From positions 1 to 64,000 of the forward strand of contig CAOLHI010000251.1 in NCBI GenBank assembly GCA_948474755.1: 64,000 nt of DNA. Reading direction: 5' to 3'. The DNA comes from Ctenosaura bakeri (taxonomy: Eukaryota; Chordata; Lepidosauria; Squamata; Iguanidae). This document shows positions 56,824 to 64,000 of the stretch, one piece after another (within the stretch, counting starts at the first letter, position 1; each line of letters opens with the position of its first letter). A model generated the notes under the pieces. That model made no database searches, was not told where the DNA came from, and worked only from the letters and a program-made list of their open reading frames with translations. Both the position numbers and the translations under genes were made by a program.

Positions 56824-57439
56824 CAATAGTTCTTAACGTGGGCTCCATGGTTCCCTGAGGATCTGCAAAGTCCTCACAGGGGTCCGCAAAGCATCACAGG
56901 CCGTTCAGTCTGACTCCTCTCCACAACAGAGGCCATTTCTGCACTAGACTGTTACAGCGCTATTATTCCACTTTCAACATCCTATGGAATCTGGGGTTTG
57001 CAGTTTAGGGAGGGGCCAGCTGGCCCCTCCCTAAACTGCAAACCCCAAGTTTCCATAGGACATTGGAAGTGGAATAATAGCACTACAACAGTCTAGTGCA
57101 GAAATGGCCAGAGCATCCACCTGACAAGAACCAAGGCAAAGGCAGGCAGGCAGACCAGCTTGCTGGGCCTGCAGGTTGCTGGTCAATTCATTCTAGCCTT
57201 GAAGTGGCAGAAAGAAGCATGAGAAAAGGCTTCCTGTCCCCTCCAATGCCTCTGAGGGAAATTTGCATTTATTTATTTCTCCCTTATCTCCCAGTCTGAA
57301 GACAATTGATGAGCAATTTTAAACAAATATCTGATTCACCTTAGGGTTCCAAATCTTGAAGTAAGTCTTTGGGGTCTGCAGCAACAAAGTATATTTCCAG
57401 GGGGCCATGATTAAAAAAAAAAAAGGTGAAGAATCACTG
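56824..57439 (+). mobile_element. Old hAT element, split by a MITE
   Basis: The left end CAATAGTTCTTAACGTGGGC and right end GGTGAAGAATCACTG are worn versions of the CAGTGGTTCTTAACC/GGTTAAGAACCACTG termini of Charlie-like hAT elements. The interior GGCTCCATGGTTCCCTGAGG and GGGGTCTGCAG fit that group. The duplication may be TTGTATAA at the left and CTTTATAA beyond the LTR (6 of 8). Confidence 0.6.
56932..57108. mobile_element. Near-perfect palindromic MITE, family A (177 bp)
   Basis: GCCATTTCTGCACTAGACTG...CAGTCTAGTGCAGAAATGGC. The centre GGGGCCAGCTGGCCCC is itself a palindrome. Perfect 5-bp duplication CAGAG (56927-56931 and 57109-57113). Confidence 0.92.
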
Positions 57440-58346
57440 TGTTACTGTGGTTATCTGGCCCAAGCCCGAGGTCTACAATTTCATATTATGTATCGTTAAT
57501 ATTTCCACGTGGCACTCCATAAGATGAACTCCACATGTCTGAAAGGGTCACGGAGAGCCTGTGTAGGCAGGCACGGCCGCATGGCTTTAATTATGCACGC
57601 TAGGTCTAGGCCAGTAAACAACCATTAGCCGCACAGCCGGTAGTGCCCTCCAGACACAGCCGACCATTAAGCTAATGCAAGGGCTCTCAGCCCCAAACTG
57701 CTTGCTCTATACAGACGCTAAGCGCTCCTCATCTGCATACTGTTCTAACAATTGGCAATGCTGGCTAAATCTCATCAATTCTGATTTTGACCTTTCGGAG
57801 GCTTTGTCTCCACTAAAAACCCTATTGTTCTCCTTGGGAGAGGGCTAGCCTCCAGGTACAATCTTCCCTATAAAAAACCCAAGTTTGAGCTCCTTGTCGG
57901 AACGCTCATGCCTTGCATCCCAAACTGCTGCCACTCAATTCAGTGAGCCTCCCCTCAGCCTCCACATGCTGGGAAACCATGAACCCAAGCCTCGATCTCT
58001 ATCTTCTCTTTTACCAGACTGCAGGATCAGGTGGAATATCACCCCGGGAACCCTCTGAAAACCCCTATCAATTTCCCTCACCTTCTGCTTCTATAGTTCT
58101 TGGATGAGTGTGTGAGTGTGTGTGGTGTTGTTTGCTTAATTAAGGAAAGTTTAATAAAATCTTTTAATTAAACAACTTGCCTAGTTCTTGTTGCGGCCTA
58201 ACCCCATAAACATAGGGTTAAAGATCTCGCTACGTTACCCTGCCTCTCATGTTGCTAGCTTGTGCTCCCTGCTAATTCCCCCAACTTAGTAATATTTGGA
58301 GTGCACTTAGTTGTCCCTCCTGGGACCCCCAGAAATCAGGGTAACA
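57440..58346 (+). mobile_element. Solo LTR (907 bp), second copy
   Basis: The ends TGTTAC...GTAACA form a 6-bp inverted repeat. ACTG is present on both sides (57436-57439 and 58347-58350), a perfect 4-bp duplication. It has a TATAAAAA box at about 57870 and AATAAA at 58153-58158. It is the same family as 29479-30390. No gag, pol or env sequence is attached. Confidence 0.88.
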
Positions 58347-58549
58347 ACTGCTTTATAATGTACTCACCTTCTCTGACCCACCACTCTCTAGATGGGTTGG
58401 ACTACAACTCCTATCATCTCCAGCAGATCATTGTGGCAGACGATGGCAGATGATGGCACTTGCAGCCCAACACATGGGGTGAGGGATAGCTGGAAGGCAG
58501 AAGCATAGGGAATACTTTCAAGTTACACAGAACATGACAGCTCAGAAGC

Positions 58550-58968
58550 CCTTTTCACACCTTACCTTTTCACGCTGCTGGGTTGGGGTTTTCGCATGAG
58601 AAGGCTTGGGAGGAATGCTCTTGCAAGCCTCCTGCTTCAGCTCCGCTGCTCCTTCCTGCTCGTGCAAGCGCCCCGCCCGCCTCTTCCTTCTGCAGTGCAG
58701 TCTGGGAGTTGGAGGCTGCGCCGGGGCAGGAAGCACGACCAGCGCGGCTCAGGAGGCTTCGCATGGCAGGTGAGTACGCCCCAGGCCCCTGAGCAATACA
58801 TGAGCATGGAGCATTTTCGGCTTGAAGCAAAAATGAAAAAATCCGTGTGCGCTTTGTGTCAGGCTCTTGAGTGTCACGTAAATGTGAGTGCATCATGCAG
58901 ACCGCTCCTCACATTTATGCGATGCTCAAGGGGCCCTCTCGCTTCCAAAACGCCGTGCAAAAAGGGTA
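58550..58968. mobile_element. Probable MITE (CpG-rich)
   Basis: GCCCTTTTCACACCTTACC at the left and GGCGTGCAAAAAGGG-like sequence (CCGTGCAAAAAGGG) at the right are roughly inverted. The interior has CTTCCTTCTGCAGTGCAGTC and GGGGCAGGAAGCACGACC, as in MITE family B. The target duplication is unclear. GC-rich frames within are considered non-coding. Confidence 0.6.
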
Positions 58969-59188
58969 AGAGAATCAGGCTGCCACTCTACATGAGGATG
59001 CAATTATGTCAGGACCAACAATCCCACAAAGCAGGATAAATCTTCCACCTCAGATAGGGTTCCCACATTCCACTTCCACAAATCTAGGCACGGTATCACT
59101 ATGTGAATTATTCTATTTATTCTATTTTGCGTTCTGATGATACAATTTAGGCACATTAATTGGTCTATTTTTTTTTTATTCCACTATG

Positions 59189-59685
59189 GCCTTTTCCGCA
59201 CGAGGTGAGGGAATCACTCCATGCCATTACCTACCACTTCTTCTGGGGTCTGAAGCCATGCGGACTGTCCCTGAAGCCCTTCTGCAGGGCTCCTTCTTGG
59301 TCCAGGGCGAATCGGAGCAGTGCAAGATCTGTAGATCCACACTGCTCCAGCTTCCAAAATGGCGGCTTCTGGTTGGTCGTGGGTCCCGACCAACCGGTGA
59401 AGCTCACCATGCCTAAAGCCCACCCTCTGCAGATCACAGGCTTGCATTGGTGTGAGCCTGCAAATCTGCACAAGGGAGCAGGAACACAATGGTGCGTTCC
59501 AGGAAAATAAAGACCTGTTTTTTGCGGTCTTCAGAAAACATGCTGGAGGACCACTTGGGGTTGTTTTGGAATGGACTGAGGTGCGGATCTCCGGTAAGTA
59601 GTCTGCTCCTGGTCCGCTCCAAGGTGCAGACGACCTTCATGAGAGCACGCACTGCCCCGTTCTAATTGCCTGATGTGGAAAGTGC
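59189..59685. mobile_element. MITE, family C (497 bp)
   Basis: GCCTTTTCCGCACGAGGTGAG...CTGATGTGGAAAGTGC, with a perfect 5-bp duplication CTATG (59184-59188 and 59686-59690). It shares the GGTCCGCTCC.../GGAGCAG blocks and the ACCAACCGGTGAAGCTCACC segment with the copies at 61592 and 63132, but in the opposite orientation. Confidence 0.85.
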
Positions 59686-61591
59686 CTATGTTTCAGCCTT
59701 CATACCATTTTCTTCAGTTACAACTGATCTGAGAGAATCAGTACAGAATACTGCGTAAAGTGCTGGATATGGAACAGAAAAACCCAAATTCAGATGTTTG
59801 CTTGGTTGTGGAAGTTACCACAACTCCTCTTGGGGAAATGGGGGTGGGGGGAGGAAAATAAAGAAATATACCCAATTTTGTACCTGAGCAAAATGCCCTG
59901 AGATTTCCTCAAAATGTGAATCCCAGCAGGACTCTGATGGGACACAAAATACAGTAAAGAATCAGGAAAAGGACAAGCTTTATGTCATGTGCACAGTGCC
60001 TTCTGCTGCACAGAGTGAAGACTGTGCTAGGAGAGGGGCATTTATCTATGTGCTTTTCCTCCACATATGAAATAGTGACCAATCAAAGCCATAAAGGTCA
60101 TCTTTCAAGAACTGGAATTTTGTTGAAGACCAATTCCATAGCAGGCATTCCAAATCCTATCAAATGGATTATTCATATTAGTACAGTGACAAGACAGGGG
60201 AGCCTCCTGCAAGCCATCTGCTTTCTTTACTAATGAAGGTAAATTAGCACCTGCTTTCTCCCAAGAACAACATCGGGGGAGAATGGTTTCCTCTGAAACA
60301 ATAGTGGCCCTTAAGGCTCTTGTATGCATCAACACATCCACTAGAATAGGTTAAACCTACATTTTGCCAAACCTGACATAGAGGTCACTTCACTCTGTGA
60401 ACTTGTTGAGACCCTGTGCCCACAAAATACAGCTTTGTCTTTGCCTGATCTACCACAGTGTCCTGTGTCTCATTAGGGTTCCACCAGAATCTGGATCTTG
60501 TGGAGTTCATAGGGCCCAGCCTTTGTCTGGGCACTGAATTTGGCATTGTTATTTTTCTTTAAATTTTATTTCCCCATCACTACCTCTCAGCAAACCTGCC
60601 AAGCAGATCCCTTGTTTCTTGCACTCTGCTGCCTGCACTGCTTATTCTCCCTTCCCTCCTATTCCCTCTCTCACCTGATCTCACACCTTCACAATGCCAC
60701 TTTCTCTTGCCTCTTACACACCACCATTCATGCTTCCTTCCCTCTTACCCCCTCCTTTCACCTTGCACCCTTGCAATATGCCCTTCTTTGATTCTTGAAT
60801 TCTGTTGCTCCCACCTTCAGTCTTCCTTCTTTGGAAGACTTGTTTTTCAGAGAACAATTTCACAGAAGAGTGCCTCTGACTTTTGCCTCATATCTTAGTT
60901 CCTACAATGGATAAGAGACTTACTTTTAAAAAAATATGAAAGCTTGAAATCCAAACCAAATGATGGTCCCAACAAGCACTGGGTGGCACGCATAAGGTAA
61001 ATGCAACCCTAGTCTCAGACAGCAGGAATATCTTATTCCAGCAATGGAATAAAGGGGGCACTGAATTCTTCATCCCTTCATGCACACTGCTGAGCCCCTC
61101 TCTCATTGCCTCAGCAGGGCAGCATGACCAACAGACCAACACACAGCCTCTGCTCTCCTGTTGTTCTAAACGGAAAAGAACAGCAAAGAGAGTGGCCAAG
61201 GAAGGGAGGAGGGCCTCCCTGAAACAGCTGCCCACCCAGTCTCTCACTCTGAGAACTTCCCAAAGTAACTTTTCCATACTCTTGATAACTTACATAGTTG
61301 GGGAGCTGTAAAAACCCTTTTAAAAATATTTAGGAGCTCTTAATGATGATGCAATAGGAACATTGTTATTGTTTCTGGAGACAGCAAATGTGTCCTGAAC
61401 ACCATATGGAAAATGCTGTGTTTTTAGATTCAAGCCATGTGTAGTGGGTGTTGTTGACAGTTTTGGTGGGAGAAGCTTTCTGAAAAGATAACAAACATAT
61501 GTAAGAAAAGTCCAATAGTTACTTTCTCTCGGGTGCATGACAATAGACTAATTTGTGGAGCAGAACTATTTTCAGACATCCTGAGACTCAA
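59686..61591. other. Mostly unique DNA
   Basis: No gene or clear repeat is recognised. 60600-60790 is pyrimidine-rich (CTTCC/CTCCC). Confidence 0.45.
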
Positions 61592-62044
61592 GCCTTTTCC
61601 GCACAGGGAAATTAAAATGGCGCAGTGCATCCTCTATGGAGGTCGTCTGCACCTCGGAGCAGACTAAGTTTGGACTACTTGCCAGAGATCCGCACCTCAG
61701 CCCGCTCCGAAATGCCCCCAACTGGTCCTCCAGCGTGGATTTAAAGATTGGAAAAAAGAGGTTTCGCATTTTCCGGAGCACGCCATTGCATACCTGCTCC
61801 TCTGTGCAGATTCGCAGGCTCGTACCAATGCAAGCCTGCGATCTGCGAAGGGCGGGTTTTAGGTGTGGTGAGCTTCGTGGTTGGTCAGGACCCACGACCA
61901 ACTGGAAGCCGCTGTTTTGGAAGCCGGAGCAGTGCAGGATCTAAGACCTCGCACTGCTCCGATTCACCCTGGATCAGACTGAGAAGCCAGAGGATCTGGT
62001 GAGTAATGGCACGGAGCGATTCCCTCACCTTGTGCGGAAATGGC
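61592..62044. mobile_element. MITE, family C (453 bp)
   Basis: GCCTTTTCCGCACAGGG...CCTTGTGCGGAAATGGC with near-duplicated flanks CTCAA/CTCAG (4 of 5). The interior has GAGGTCGTCTGCACCTCGGAG and CAGATTCGCAGGCTCGTACC. No frame is likely to be real. Confidence 0.85.
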
Positions 62045-62963
62045 CTCAGTCTCTCTCTTCCTCATCAGTAGGAAGTGACATATAGCAGCAGGAAAGGGTG
62101 GCTGAAGGAGGTAGTAGCAGAAAGAACAAATTGAGAGGTAAAAGGAAGGGTTAAGAGAAATGGAGAAAGGGAGGGAAATAGAGATGGCTTGATTTGTCTG
62201 CTTTGGCTTCTCTCCATTTCTCATTTTCCCAAAAAACTTAAGTCCATTTCATGTCATTTTTGCATTCCTTTCCAATATTTTCTAAGTTTGCTTCAAGGTT
62301 CCTCCACATTTATGCACATTTCTTCTAATATACAAATTTTCCAAATCATTTTGCCTAATGCATGCATTGTTCTAAGCAGATCAGATTTTTAGTAAGGAAG
62401 TCTTTAGTATTATATATCCACTAAGAGACACTCCTTTGCCTGATATGCAATATGGTATGCAATTTTATTTGGTATGCAATTTTATTGAAAATAGAGAAAG
62501 TGCTGTTATCAAATATAACTATTTTGGTTCATACATTGGTTCTGGAAGTGTAAATTCTGTAAATGGATATGGAGCAGACCAGCCATATGCCTCTACAAAG
62601 GTCACACTAGACCATGGTAAAAAACCTAGTGGGCTACATTAGTCCATTGGACTGCTGCTCCCAGAATCTCTTGGGCAACATGGTCAGAGGCAGTGCTGCC
62701 TGGAATATTCTGGGACCTGTGGTCCAAAGAAGTAATTTTCCCAAGCTCTGCCTCATACCTTTCCTCAAACAGAAAGAACGAGAACTGTGCAGAATTCTGA
62801 AGATTCTGGGAGTAACACAGGAGAAGTTCCTCTCCCATGTCCTAGTGAGGTGGGCCTTCATGCGTGATCATATTCCCTCAAGAGAGACCCTCCTGAAGAT
62901 TGTAATATTAGAACAAATTCATAACAGGTTAGCCAGTTCCAAAGACAACCTGGCCCAAGCCTT
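62045..62963. other. Unclassified DNA
   Basis: No gene is recognised. A short foldback-like scrap near 62636-62720 (TTAGTCCATTGGACTGCTGC) and TGGGACCTGTGGTCCA repeat earlier scraps. Confidence 0.4.
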
Positions 62964-63650
62964 TTGTTGGAGTTGTTATGTGCCTTCAAGTTGACCCCAA
63001 CTTACAACAACACTCTCATGGGGTTTTCTTGACAAGATTTCTTCAGAGAGGGTTTGCCACTGCTTTCCTCTAAGGCTGAAAAAGTGTGTCTTATCCAAGG
63101 CCATCCAGTGGTTTTCCGTGGCACAACTAGGACCTTTTCTGCACGGAGCTTTTAAAACGGTGCAGAGTGTCCTCCAGGGAGGACGTCTGCACCTGGGAGC
63201 GGACTGGGTCCGGACTACTTTGTGTAGTTCTGGATCTCGGCCCGCTCCGGAACAACCCAAAGTGGTCGTTCAGCGTGCTTTTGAAAGACCGCTTAAAACA
63301 GGTCTTTGAAAAGCATGGAGCGCGCCACTCCATGGCCGCGCTCTGGTGCAGATTTGCAGACTCACACCAGTGCGAGCCTGCAGATCTGCCAGGGGCGGGC
63401 TTTAGGCTGGCGAGCGTCACCGGTTGGTGGAGAGCCTCCACCAACTGGAAGCTGCCATTTTCATCCCTGGAGCAGTGCAAAGCAGCAGCCACGGACTGCT
63501 TCGGGCCAGCCTGGACCTGCGGGTGGAGCACACAGGTCCGGTGAGTACAGGCACAGGGCGATTCCCTCACCCCGTGCGGAAAAGGTCTAGGATTTGAATC
63601 CTGGTCTCCAGTGTCCTAGATCAACACCCAAACAACTACCTAGGTGGCTC
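62964..63650 (-). mobile_element. Sauria-type SINE split by a MITE
   Basis: The tail side TTGTTATGTGCCTTCAAGTTG through CCAGTGGTTTTCCGTGGCAC is at 62970-63126. The head side GATTTGAATCCTGGTCTCCAG ... CACCCAAACAACTACCTAGG is at 63591-63645. The two join into the expected SINE order. Confidence 0.85.
63132..63586. mobile_element. MITE, family C (455 bp), inside SINE
   Basis: ACCTTTTCTGCACGGAGC...CCCCGTGCGGAAAAGGT with a perfect 5-bp duplication CTAGG (63127-63131 and 63587-63591). The interior parallels 61592: GAGGACGTCTGCACCTGGGAG and CAGATTTGCAGACTCACACC. Confidence 0.88.
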
Positions 63651-64000
63651 CTGCATCTTCAAGGGTTGTGTAAAAGATGACACTTCAGCAGGTGTTCTTT
63701 GTCATGCACCAAAGTAACAAGCAGCAACACCTGATGAAATTCCCTGTTCTACATAGCCATTAAAGGTACAGGAGCTATCTCCAGTTTTCGCTCTGGCAAC
63801 CCTACACACACCACACTGGTTCTCTCTCTTTTAGAGTCCTGAAATACTGATCGGTGATACGTTACTAAAAACAAGAGGAGTGAAATGCTCACAAGCTTGG
63901 GGGATCTATGAGGTGGCAGCCCCATAAGCTACATTCAGGGGATCCTTCAGCTTGAAATCCCTGAACCGTTGTTGTGCCTGCACTAAGACGCTCACGCTGC
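63651..64000. other. Unique DNA at right edge
   Basis: I see nothing recognisable in these 350 bases. Confidence 0.4.

Noticed and set aside
58596..59039. 147-codon frame in a CpG-rich patch
   Set aside because: It overlaps a MITE-like element that shares blocks with copies elsewhere in the window.

Overview
The window looks like repeat-rich nuclear DNA from a squamate reptile, most likely a lizard. The evidence is the combination of interspersed repeats: CR1, L2, L1 and BovB/RTE LINEs, SINEs of the Sauria type (tRNA head, BovB-like tail), 5S rRNA-derived SINEs, a SPIN hAT transposon, many short MITEs with GGCC-TTTCC-type ends, solo LTRs and a DIRS retrotransposon. There is no bacterial-style gene organisation and no confidently recognisable host protein-coding gene. 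One short candidate exon (5380-5566, minus) is listed with low confidence. The species cannot be named from sequence alone.

Layout. 1-3.7 kb is a nested block on the minus strand: a CR1 LINE sits in an L1 LINE, which sits just inside an endogenous retrovirus whose LTR, tRNA-Gly primer site and gag start remain. 3.7-9.9 kb is mostly single-copy DNA. 9.9-12.4 kb holds L2 and CR1 3' ends, two MITEs and a GC-rich solo LTR with a 5-bp target duplication. 13.76-14.43 kb is a SPIN hAT element with a perfect 8-bp duplication. 15.0-21.1 kb is a complete-length DIRS element with inverted terminal repeats, an internal complementary region, a broken gag, a broken RT/RNase H/methyltransferase-like frame and an open tyrosine recombinase frame whose catalytic His is Tyr. 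24-36 kb carries tRNA- and 5S-derived SINEs, a MITE containing a SINE containing a second SINE, two L2 ends, a solo LTR inside a SINE, two BovB fragments and a retrotransposed segment with an 18-bp duplication. 36-43 kb is dense in MITEs and CR1/L1 remnants. 43-51 kb is mostly unique apart from SINEs, one CR1 3' end and a 245-bp foldback. 51.3-54.4 kb contains two L1 insertions of one family, the first with a roughly 0.8-kb AT-rich array in place of a normal tail. 56.8-58.4 kb is an old hAT element split by a palindromic MITE and abutted by a second copy of the 0.9-kb solo LTR. 58.5-63.6 kb contains a cluster of related 0.45-0.5-kb MITEs, one inside a SINE.

How the parts relate. The window records successive waves of transposition more than any gene system. 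Autonomous LINEs (CR1, L1, L2, BovB) account for the 5'-truncated copies; BovB probably supplied the machinery for the Sauria-type SINEs. Non-autonomous DNA elements duplicated 5-bp targets, with CATAG/CTATG recurring. The DIRS element uses a tyrosine recombinase and an inverted-repeat plus internal-complement design and shows no target duplication. It is the only element retaining most of a multi-gene coding complement.
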